Assembly: GCF_030551875.1 (NCBI RefSeq)
Contig: NZ_JAUOZU010000019.1
Span: 37,974 to 101,973, forward strand
Direction: 5' to 3'
DNA length: 64,000 bases
From: Fluviirhizobium alvei
GTDB taxonomy: Bacteria; Pseudomonadota; Alphaproteobacteria; Rhizobiales; Rhizobiaceae
Shown here: one piece after another, positions 10,877-18,657 of the stretch
How the letters are laid out: each line of letters begins with the position of its first letter
How positions within the stretch are numbered: the stretch's first letter is position 1
The notes under the pieces: model-generated
The model's database searches: none
Seen by the model: only the letters and a program-made list of their open reading frames with translations
Told to the model about the DNA's origin: nothing
Program-made: the position numbers and the translations under genes

Positions 10877-10912
10877 CGCCCTCGGGCGACGCAATTAAAG
10901 AACGATCGTTCT
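10873..10912 (+). promoter_or_regulatory. promoter and palindromic operator of the efflux operon
   Basis: TTGACG at 10873-10878 is a good -35 element, and an AT-rich -10 region follows at about 10895-10901. A perfect 14-bp palindrome, AGAACGATCGTTCT, covers 10899-10912, overlapping the expected -10/start region. It lies 20 bases before the TetR gene. This is the usual arrangement for an autoregulated TetR-type efflux repressor. Confidence 0.65.
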
Positions 10913-10931
10913 CAATGAAATCCGAGGCTGC

Positions 10932-11507
10932 ATGGCTCGTATCCGAACCATCGACAATAACGCTTTGCTCGACGCTGCCGAACGGATCGCCATCCGTGAT
11001 GGCGCCGCGGCGCTGTCGATCGATGCGGTCGCTCGCGAGGCCGGCATCAGCAAATCGCGGGTGATCTACGATTACAAATCGAAAAGCGGCCTTCTGAGCG
11101 CCATTCTCGACCGTCGCCTGATGATGGAGGAAAAGCGCCTCGAGACGGCCGTCGAGGCCGAACGGGACAATGCCAATCCCGAGCTCGCCGGTCGCATCGC
11201 GCTTGCCCGGCAGGCGCCGGCCCAGGAGGACCGCGATATTGCCGTGATGCTGAGCGCAGCCCTGCCATGCCAGGGACCGCTGCAGGCGAAGATAAGAGAC
11301 TTCTTCACGCGCAACATTGCGGCTGTCAGCGCCCCGGCACGAAACCCGTCGCTTGCCATTGTCGCCTTTCTGGCGCTGCACGGCATGACATCCGTCGAAT
11401 ATCTCGACGTCTTCCACTGGAGCGAAAGCGAACGCACAGCCCTCCTTACCGAAATCCAGAAACTGTCCGACGCCGCCTCCACCCGGGACGGCAGTGACAC
11501 AAACTGA
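10932..11507 (+). CDS. TetR-family repressor of the efflux operon
   Basis: A 191-residue regulator. Residues 8-55 form the TetR helix-turn-helix (LLDAAERIAIRDGAAALSID and then VAREAGISKSRVIYDYKSKSGLL). The remainder is an all-helical ligand domain without close resemblance to a named subgroup. The first ATG follows a CCGAGG ribosome-binding site. It lies directly upstream of and in line with the membrane-fusion and RND pump genes, with a perfect palindrome in its own promoter, so it most likely represses itself and the pump until an exported compound binds. Confidence 0.88.
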   Translation: MARIRTIDNNALLDAAERIAIRDGAAALSIDAVAREAGISKSRVIYDYKSKSGLLSAILDRRLMMEEKRLETAVEAERDNANPELAGRIALARQAPAQEDRDIAVMLSAALPCQGPLQAKIRDFFTRNIAAVSAPARNPSLAIVAFLALHGMTSVEYLDVFHWSESERTALLTEIQKLSDAASTRDGSDTN

Positions 11508-11565
11508 CCGGATGCCGAGATACCATAGAACCGGCCTTACTATCGATTTTCAGAAAGCCCGTGCC

Positions 11566-12738
11566 ATGAAAGCATTGTCCAGAAAGATCCCCGTTTTAGC
11601 ACTTGCCTTTGCAATCCATTGCTTCGGATTGCCCGCCCTGGCGCAGGAACCGGGCCAGATGCCGCCGACTGCGGTGAGCGTCCTGACCCTGAAGGCCGAG
11701 GATTTGCCGGTCACCAGCGAATTGCCGGGCCGGATCGCGCCTGTTCGGATTGCAGAGGTGCGTTCGCGCGTCACCGGCATCATCCAGGCGCGGGTGTTCG
11801 AACAGGGCAGCCTCGTCAAGGCCGGCGATGTTCTGCTCCGGATCGATCCCGGCCTGTTCAAGGTCAGGGTCGCAAGCGCGCGCGCTTCCCTGCAACGGGC
11901 CCAGGCGACCGAACGCAACGCAGCCCAGCAGCTGGAGCGGCAGGGTTTTCTCCGCCAGCGCAATGCCTCGACCGAAGTGGCCTACGAGAGCGCCGTGGTG
12001 GCGCAGGCACAGGCCGCCGCTGACGTGGCACTGGCGCAGGCAGCCCTCGAAGAGGCCGAAATCAACCTCGGCTATACCGAAGTCAAGGCACCGATTTCCG
12101 GCGTGATCGGCGGCGCGCTGGTGACCGAAGGCGCACTCGTCAATGCCGATAGCGGCGATCCGCTTGCAACGATCCAGCAGATCGATCCGGTCTATGCCGA
12201 CTTCACCCAGCCGGCCGGCGATCTTCTCGAAATCCGCCGGGACATCGCGGCGGGCAAGCTTGCGGCGCCATCGGACGATGCGGGCGTGCGGCTCGTCTTC
12301 GATGACGGCACGGTGCATCCGAACCCGGGCCGGCTGCTGTTTTCCAGCACGACCGTGGATGCGACCACCGGCCAGGTGACGCTGCGGGCGGAATTTCCCA
12401 ACCCCAACCGCGATCTTCTGCCCGGCCTCTATGTGCGCGTGCGGATTGACCAGGCGATCCGCAAGCAGGCGCTTACCATTCCGCAGCGTTCGGTGATGCG
12501 CGACGGGACCGGTGCGGCAATGGTCTATGTCAACGGCGCTGACGGCAAGGCCGAAGCACGACCCGTCAAGCTGGGACCAGCCGCGGGCGACAGCTGGATC
12601 GTCGAGGAGGGGCTGAAAGCGGGCGACAAGCTGGTTGTTGAAGGTGGCCAGAAGCTGCAGCCGGGGGCAGCCGTTGCTCCGGAAGAATGGAAACCCGCGG
12701 CCAAGGCCGATGCGACCGCAACCGAACCGGCAAAGTAA
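11566..12738 (+). CDS. acrA: RND efflux periplasmic adaptor (membrane-fusion protein)
   Basis: A 390-residue periplasmic adaptor that links the inner-membrane pump to an outer-membrane channel. Residues 1-26 are a Sec signal peptide ending in LPALA, with no lipobox Cys. A biotinyl-lipoyl-like half motif (RSRVTGIIQARVFEQGSLVK) precedes the alpha-helical hairpin (about 100-160), followed by the second lipoyl half (VKAPISGVIGGALVTEGALV), a beta-barrel and a membrane-proximal domain. The ATG at 11566 was chosen because the in-frame start at 11494 lies inside the repressor gene. The pump gene follows after 6 bases. No outer-membrane factor gene is present nearby. Confidence 0.92.
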   Translation: MKALSRKIPVLALAFAIHCFGLPALAQEPGQMPPTAVSVLTLKAEDLPVTSELPGRIAPVRIAEVRSRVTGIIQARVFEQGSLVKAGDVLLRIDPGLFKVRVASARASLQRAQATERNAAQQLERQGFLRQRNASTEVAYESAVVAQAQAAADVALAQAALEEAEINLGYTEVKAPISGVIGGALVTEGALVNADSGDPLATIQQIDPVYADFTQPAGDLLEIRRDIAAGKLAAPSDDAGVRLVFDDGTVHPNPGRLLFSSTTVDATTGQVTLRAEFPNPNRDLLPGLYVRVRIDQAIRKQALTIPQRSVMRDGTGAAMVYVNGADGKAEARPVKLGPAAGDSWIVEEGLKAGDKLVVEGGQKLQPGAAVAPEEWKPAAKADATATEPAK

Positions 12739-12744
12739 GACCAG

Positions 12745-15700
12745 ATGGCACAATTCTTCATCAGCCGGCCGATTCTGGCCTGGGTCATCGCGATCTTCAT
12801 TTCGATCGGCGGCGCGATTGCGCTGCCCTTCATGCCGGTCGCCCAATATCCAAAAGTTGCGCCGCCGCAGCTGACGATCAACACCAGCTATCCCGGCGCC
12901 TCGCCGCAGGATATCTATCTGGGCGTGACGCGCCAGATCGAGGATGAACTCAACGGCGTCGACAATCTTGCCTATTTCGAATCCACCTCCGATACGTCGG
13001 GAAGCGTCTCGATCACGGTAACCTTCAATTCAGGCACCGATCTCGGCCAGGCGACCATCGACGTGCAGGATGCCATTGCCCGCGTCGAGCCGCGCCTGCC
13101 GCAGAGCGTGAAGTCGCAAGGTATCAATGTCGAACAGGCCGGCGCCGGCTTCCTGATGATCGTGTCGCTGACCTCGACCGACGGGCGGCTCGATGACGTC
13201 GGTCTCGGCGACTATCTCAACCGCAACATTCTCGGCGAACTTCGCCGTATCGAAGGTGTCGGGCGCGTGCAACTGTTTGCTGCCCAGCGCGCCATGCGCA
13301 TCTGGCTCGACCCGGCCAAGATGCAGGGTCTCAGCATGACGGTCGGCGACATCAATGCCGCCATCTCAGCCCAGAATGCCCAGGTTTCTGCGGGCCAGAT
13401 CGGTGCCGAACCGAACCCGATCGGCCAGGACCTGACGGCGACGGTTCTGGTCAAGGGCCAGCTGTCCGACCCGGCGGAATTTGCCGATATCGTGCTGCGC
13501 GCCAATCCCGACGGTTCGCTCGTTCGCCTCAAGGATGTCGCCCGTATCGAGATCGGTTCGGAAAGCTATAATTTCTCAACCCGGCTTAACGGCAAGCCCA
13601 GCGCGGCAGCGGCCGTGCAGCTGTCCTCGACCGGCAATGCGGTGGCCACATCGGAAGCCGTCAAGGCGAAGATGGAACAGCTGAAGAAGTTCTTCCCGGC
13701 CGGCATCGAATATAGCGTGCCCTATGACACGAGCCCGTTCGTCAATGCCTCGATCGAGAAAGTGTTCGAAACGTTGATCGAGGCCGTGGCGCTCGTCTTC
13801 ATTGTCATGCTGATCTTTCTGCAGTCCTTCCGTTACACGGTCATTCCGCTGCTTGTGGTGCCGGTGGCGCTTCTGGGCACCGTCGGCGTGATGCTGATAA
13901 CCGGCTTCTCGATCAACGTCTTGACCATGTTCGCTATGGTGCTTGCGATCGGCATTCTGGTGGACGATGCGATCGTCGTGGTCGAGAATGTCGAGCGGAT
14001 CATGGCCGAGGAAGGGCTGTCGCCGAAGGAGGCGACGCGGAAGGCGATGGGCCAGATCACCAGCGCCATCATCGGCATCACGCTGGTTCTCGCCTGCGTC
14101 TTCATCCCGATGGCCTTCTTCCCCGGCGGCACCGGCGTGATCTATCGCCAGTTCTCGCTGACGATGGTGGTGGCAATCCTGTTCTCGGCCTTTCTGGCCC
14201 TTTCGCTGACGCCGGCGCTCTGCGCCACTTTCCTGAAGCCGATCGCCAAGGGACATCACGAAAAGGGCGGGCTTGCCGGCCTCTTCAATCGCGGTTTCGG
14301 CAAGCTGACGAATGGCTATGCCTGGTCGGTGAGCGGCATTGCCCGCCGGGCAGGCCGAATCATGCTGATCTATGTGCTGATTGGCGGCGCACTCGGCTAT
14401 CTTTTCCTCAAGGTACCCTCGGGCTTCGTGCCGAACGAGGATCAGGGCTTCCTGATCGTCGGGGTGCAGGGGACGCCGGAAGCCTCCGCCCAACGCACCA
14501 GCGACGCGATCAACAAGGTCGAGGGCATCTTCAAGAACGAACCGGCGGTCAAGGACATGATCGCTGTTCTGGGTTTCGGCTTCTCGGGCCAGGGGCCGAA
14601 TGCCGCCATTTCGTTCATCAGCCTCAAGGACTGGGCCGAACGTGGCATCGGCAACAGTGTCGACGAGATTGCCAACCGGGCGAACATGCAGTTGTTCGGC
14701 CTCAAGGATGTCGCCTTTGCCTTTGCTGTCTCGCCGCCGCCGATCGAAGGTTTCGGGATTTCGGACGGTTTTGCCTTCCGTCTCCAGGATCGTGGCGGCC
14801 TGGGCACCCAGGCACTGACGGCCGCCGGTGCCGACCTGATGATGCGCGCGTCGCAGAGCAAGCTCCTTGCCGGGGTCCGTATCGAAGGTCTTCCGGATGC
14901 GGCGCAGGTTCAACTGACGATCGATCGCGAAAAGGCAAACGCTTTCGGCGTGACCTTTGCCGATATCAACACGACGATCACCACCAATCTCGGCTCGGCC
15001 TATATCAACGATTTTCCCAATACGGGCCGCATGCAACGGGTGATCCTGCAGGCGCAGGATACCAACCGCGCCAACGCCGAGGATCTCCTGAAGCTGAATG
15101 TCCGCAATTCTTCGGGAACCATGGTGCCGTTCTCCTCCTTTGCCCGTATCGAATGGATCAAGGGAGCGAGCCAGGTCGTCGGCTATAACGGTTATCCTTC
15201 GATCCGCATCACGGGCAGCGCTGCACCTGGCGCCACCACCGGCGATGCGATTGCCGAGATGGAGCGGCTGGCAGCATCCCTGCCCGAAGGCTTCGGTTAT
15301 GAATGGACGGGGCAGACGCTCGAGGAAATCACCTCGGGCAACCAGGCGCCGATCCTCTATGGCCTGTCGATCCTCTTCATCTTCCTGCTGCTGGCCGGAC
15401 TTTACGAGAGCTGGTCGATCCCGATCTCGGTGATGCTGGTCGTTCCGCTGGGCGTCATCGGTTCGGTGCTCGCCGTGCTCATGACGGGCGGCGCCAACGA
15501 CATTTATTTCAAGGTCGGCCTGATCGCCATCATCGGTCTGTCGGCCAAGAATGCGATCCTGATCGTGGAGTTCGCCAAGGACTATTTCGCCGAAGGAAGA
15601 ACGCTGGCGGAAGCAGCAACCGATGCGGCGCGCATTCGTTTCCGGCCGATCATCATGACTTCGCTCGCCTTCACCCTCGGCGTCGTGCCGCTGGCGATCG

Positions 15701-15867
15701 CCACCGGTCCGTCGGCGGCAAGCCAGAACGCGATCGGCATCGGCGTGCTCGGCGGCATGATTTCGGCCACCGTACTGGCGGTGTTCTTCGTTCCCGCCTT
15801 CTTCGTCTTCGTGCTCTGGCTGTTGCGAACAAAGAGGCCGGATCGCGAACTGGTCGCCAAGATGTAA
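12745..15867 (+). CDS. acrB: RND multidrug efflux pump, HAE1 family (AcrB/MexB type)
   Basis: A 1040-residue proton-driven inner-membrane pump. It has the usual N-terminal signature FFISRPILAWVIAIF, twelve membrane segments in two repeats separated by large periplasmic loops, and the proton-relay aspartates in GILVDDAIVVVENVERI (about residues 400-415). The second repeat has the matching GLSAKNAILIVEFAK. Length and motifs are those of hydrophobe/amphiphile exporters. Substrates cannot be told from sequence. It is the last gene of the repressor-adaptor-pump operon and is followed by a clear terminator. Confidence 0.95.
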   Translation: MAQFFISRPILAWVIAIFISIGGAIALPFMPVAQYPKVAPPQLTINTSYPGASPQDIYLGVTRQIEDELNGVDNLAYFESTSDTSGSVSITVTFNSGTDLGQATIDVQDAIARVEPRLPQSVKSQGINVEQAGAGFLMIVSLTSTDGRLDDVGLGDYLNRNILGELRRIEGVGRVQLFAAQRAMRIWLDPAKMQGLSMTVGDINAAISAQNAQVSAGQIGAEPNPIGQDLTATVLVKGQLSDPAEFADIVLRANPDGSLVRLKDVARIEIGSESYNFSTRLNGKPSAAAAVQLSSTGNAVATSEAVKAKMEQLKKFFPAGIEYSVPYDTSPFVNASIEKVFETLIEAVALVFIVMLIFLQSFRYTVIPLLVVPVALLGTVGVMLITGFSINVLTMFAMVLAIGILVDDAIVVVENVERIMAEEGLSPKEATRKAMGQITSAIIGITLVLACVFIPMAFFPGGTGVIYRQFSLTMVVAILFSAFLALSLTPALCATFLKPIAKGHHEKGGLAGLFNRGFGKLTNGYAWSVSGIARRAGRIMLIYVLIGGALGYLFLKVPSGFVPNEDQGFLIVGVQGTPEASAQRTSDAINKVEGIFKNEPAVKDMIAVLGFGFSGQGPNAAISFISLKDWAERGIGNSVDEIANRANMQLFGLKDVAFAFAVSPPPIEGFGISDGFAFRLQDRGGLGTQALTAAGADLMMRASQSKLLAGVRIEGLPDAAQVQLTIDREKANAFGVTFADINTTITTNLGSAYINDFPNTGRMQRVILQAQDTNRANAEDLLKLNVRNSSGTMVPFSSFARIEWIKGASQVVGYNGYPSIRITGSAAPGATTGDAIAEMERLAASLPEGFGYEWTGQTLEEITSGNQAPILYGLSILFIFLLLAGLYESWSIPISVMLVVPLGVIGSVLAVLMTGGANDIYFKVGLIAIIGLSAKNAILIVEFAKDYFAEGRTLAEAATDAARIRFRPIIMTSLAFTLGVVPLAIATGPSAASQNAIGIGVLGGMISATVLAVFFVPAFFVFVLWLLRTKRPDRELVAKM

Positions 15868-15876
15868 CGAACCCGG

Positions 15877-15912
15877 GCCTCCGCATTGATCCTGTGCGGA
15901 GGCTCTTTTTTT
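15877..15912 (+). terminator. intrinsic terminator of the efflux operon
   Basis: A perfect 9-bp stem (GCCTCCGCA 15877-15885 / TGCGGAGGC 15895-15903) is followed immediately by TCTTTTTTT. This is the clearest classical rho-independent terminator in the window. Confidence 0.9.
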
Positions 15913-16074
15913 GACACGCGAGAGCGACCGGCAATGGCAGTTGGTCGTTCGAGCAAAAATGGCTTATTTTTTAATAAATTTGCGATAATACAAATCGCAC
16001 TCTTCCTGCCGGCAGAAGCCCGTAAGGCCAATCCGAGAAGCCGATGAATTGGGACCCTTTACCGGGTCGGGCGG

Positions 16075-17151
16075 GTGGGCGAGAACCAAACATCCGTGGG
16101 TGGAGACGATTGCGTGTCTGGGAATGCGGTTTCAAATATCGATTGCTTCAAGATGATCTTTCCGGCGAGCGACCCCGAGGCGGCGAACGCCTATGAAAAG
16201 ATGGTCGCCACGATGTACGACTTCACCATTCCCGACGATGCGCGCGAGACGCCGTTTTCCGGCGAGACACAGGTCTTCTGTCTGCCGGACGCGACCGTGT
16301 CCAGGGTCAGAACGACAGCATCGCGCCTGACACGGACGGTCAAGACGATTGCCCGGTCCGCCTCCGACGAAATCGTCGTGGTCACATATCCGACCGGGCA
16401 TTTCACCTTCCGGATCGGCGATGTTGAGCGGCGCGTCGAGGCCGGTGAGATCGCCTTCTTCGACCTTTCGCAGGAATCCAGCATCGAGGCGCCGTTCGTC
16501 GACAATATCAGTCTCGCCATTTCCCGTCGCCGGCTCGAGCCGCTGGTTTCGTTTCTCGACAGCGCCCATGGTTACGTAACCCCGCCGACGGCACTCACGA
16601 AGGTACTGATCGCAGTGGCGGAACAGGTGGTCGCCGCAGGCGCGACCACCCAGGCCGCAGAAGCCGGCCCCATCGCCGATACGCTGATTGCGATGGTCGG
16701 CGCCTGCCTGGAACAGGTTTCGCAACCCAAGCCCGTGACCGGCGCAGCCGCAAGCCCCGTTTCGCTCGCGAGCCTGAAGGCCGCCATTGAGCGCCATTTG
16801 ACCAATCCCGACTTCGGGCCGCAATCGCTGATGACCGAGTTCAACATCACCCGCTCGACCCTCTACCGGGCTTTCGAGCCTCTCGGAGGGGTGGCCGCCT
16901 ATATCAATGAACGCAAGCTGCGCTATGCATTCCGGCAGATGACCGATCCCGCCCAGAAGGATCTGCGCCTATCCCAGCTGGCTTTCGAGCTCGGATTTGC
17001 CCATGCTTCGGCCTTCACGCGGTCGTTCAAGGCCCAGTTCGGCCTGACGCCGAAGGAGATCCGTACGCTGACCATCCGGCCCGAAGGCAAGGATGTGCCC
17101 TATATCCTCTCTCCGGCCGTGTTTCCCTATATCCATCCCATGGGCGGCTGA
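16075..17151 (+). CDS. AraC-like transcriptional regulator, first of a tandem pair
   Basis: A 358-residue regulator read from GTG at 16075. The N-terminal 200 residues resemble the AraC-binding-like sensor domain (VSRVRTTASRLTRTVKTIAR, GEIAFFDLSQESSIEAP). The last 100 residues are an AraC helix-turn-helix region (LMTEFNITRSTLYRAFEPLGG, LSQLAFELGFAHASAFTRSF). It is the same length as the next gene and aligns with it end to end. A second GTG about 12 codons inside, after a Cys codon, is conserved in both copies and could be the true start. The upstream 207 bases contain an AT-rich stretch around 15955-15995 that probably holds its promoter. Confidence 0.82.
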   Translation: MGENQTSVGGDDCVSGNAVSNIDCFKMIFPASDPEAANAYEKMVATMYDFTIPDDARETPFSGETQVFCLPDATVSRVRTTASRLTRTVKTIARSASDEIVVVTYPTGHFTFRIGDVERRVEAGEIAFFDLSQESSIEAPFVDNISLAISRRRLEPLVSFLDSAHGYVTPPTALTKVLIAVAEQVVAAGATTQAAEAGPIADTLIAMVGACLEQVSQPKPVTGAAASPVSLASLKAAIERHLTNPDFGPQSLMTEFNITRSTLYRAFEPLGGVAAYINERKLRYAFRQMTDPAQKDLRLSQLAFELGFAHASAFTRSFKAQFGLTPKEIRTLTIRPEGKDVPYILSPAVFPYIHPMGG

Positions 17152-17340
17152 GCTGGCTAGAGAAGTCCTTTCTCGTGCCGGAAAGGGACGTCAAAAGAGC
17201 GGAAGCCCCTCGGATCAGCTTTAATTCCCCGGGCCGGCTGTTTGCTCCGGCGCCATCGGTTCCGATTGCGGCAATACGGGAAATGATCCGTTGTTTTTGC
17301 AGGAGCGTACTCACAAGGCGCTTCCAGAGAACGGGCTCCT

Positions 17341-18417
17341 GTGCAAAAAATCGCCCGATCCAGTTCGGGAGCGGAATGTGTGACCAAGGATAGCGCAGCG
17401 ACCATCCAATGTTTCAGGATCTTCTTTCCCGAAGAAGATCCGCAATCCTCTGCCGCCTACAAGGCGCTGCTTGCGAGGATGTTCGACTTCGAAATCCCCG
17501 ACCATGCCCGTGACGTGCCGTTCTTTGCCGAAACGGAGGTTTTCTATCTGCCGGATGTCGCGGTGTCGCGCGTGACCGCTACCGCATCGCACCTGACGCG
17601 CAATGCCAAGACGATTGCGCGGTCGGCTTCCGACGAGGTGATCATGGTTTGCTCCACCCGGGGGCACTTCACCTACGCGATGGGGAACGTAGAACGGCGG
17701 GTCGAATGCGGGGAACTCGCGTTTTTCGATCTGTCCCAGGAACTCTCCATCGATGCGCCCAGCGTAGCGAATGTGAGCCTCGCCATCTCCCGGCGCAGGC
17801 TTGAAGCGCTGGTTCCGTTTCTCGATGGCACGCATGGACTGGTGGTGCCGCCCACTGCTCTCGCGCAGGTGTTGATCGGTGCGATGCAAAAGGTGATCGC
17901 GGCCGGTGCCGCCACGCAGCCGGCGGAAGCACGCGTCATTGCCGACGCGCTGATCCTTATGGTTGGCGGCTGCCTCGATACGGTGTCGCAGCCGAAGTTT
18001 GCCTCGCGAGGGACCAGCGGCTTCGTTTCGCTGGCAAGCCTGAAGGCGGCGGTCGAGCGCCAGCTCTCCGATCCGGATTTCGGGCCGCAGTCCTTGCTCG
18101 ACGAATTCCGGATGGCGCGCTCGACCCTTTATCGCGCCTTCGAACCCTTGGGTGGTGTCGGCGCCTATATCAATGAACGCCGGCTTCGCCGTGCATTCCG
18201 GCAGATGACGAACCCGGCCCTCAAGGACATTCGTCTGTCGCAACTCGCCTTCGATTCAGGATTTACCCATGCTTCGGCCTTTACACGGTCTTTCAAGGCC
18301 CGCTTCGGCTTGACGCCGAAAGAAGTCCGCTCGCTCGCCATCCCCCCGGAAGGCACCGATGCTCCTTACCCGATGCCGGCGGAAGTCTATCCCTATATCA
18401 GTCCTATTGTCCCATGA
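17341..18417 (+). CDS. AraC-like transcriptional regulator, second of a tandem pair
   Basis: A 358-residue paralogue of the preceding gene, again read from GTG. The same landmarks are present in the same order: VSRVTATASHLTRNAKTIAR, GELAFFDLSQELSIDAP, LDEFRMARSTLYRAFEPLGG and LAFDSGFTHASAFTRSF. The C-terminus differs slightly, ending in YPYISPIVP. The 189 bases between the two copies hold no gene. The pair evidently arose by tandem duplication and then diverged mostly in the sensor half. The large RTX gene starts 240 bases downstream on the same strand and is a plausible target. Confidence 0.82.
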   Translation: MQKIARSSSGAECVTKDSAATIQCFRIFFPEEDPQSSAAYKALLARMFDFEIPDHARDVPFFAETEVFYLPDVAVSRVTATASHLTRNAKTIARSASDEVIMVCSTRGHFTYAMGNVERRVECGELAFFDLSQELSIDAPSVANVSLAISRRRLEALVPFLDGTHGLVVPPTALAQVLIGAMQKVIAAGAATQPAEARVIADALILMVGGCLDTVSQPKFASRGTSGFVSLASLKAAVERQLSDPDFGPQSLLDEFRMARSTLYRAFEPLGGVGAYINERRLRRAFRQMTNPALKDIRLSQLAFDSGFTHASAFTRSFKARFGLTPKEVRSLAIPPEGTDAPYPMPAEVYPYISPIVP

Positions 18418-18657
18418 CAGGCAGGGAAGGTTTGCAGCCTCCACCCCGAGGCGAAACGGCCTGCGAGCCGGCTTTAACCTGTTGTCCCAATTGCTTTACA
18501 CAGAGTCCCACAAGCATCACCGGGACTTGACCGGCACCACTGCATCCTGAAGTGATCCGCAATGATTTCGCATTCGATTGGCGGTGCCGAGGCACGACCC
18601 GTGACAACGATGTGAACTGCAAGGGCGGCAGAGACCGCGCCGGGGAGTAAGGGTGGC

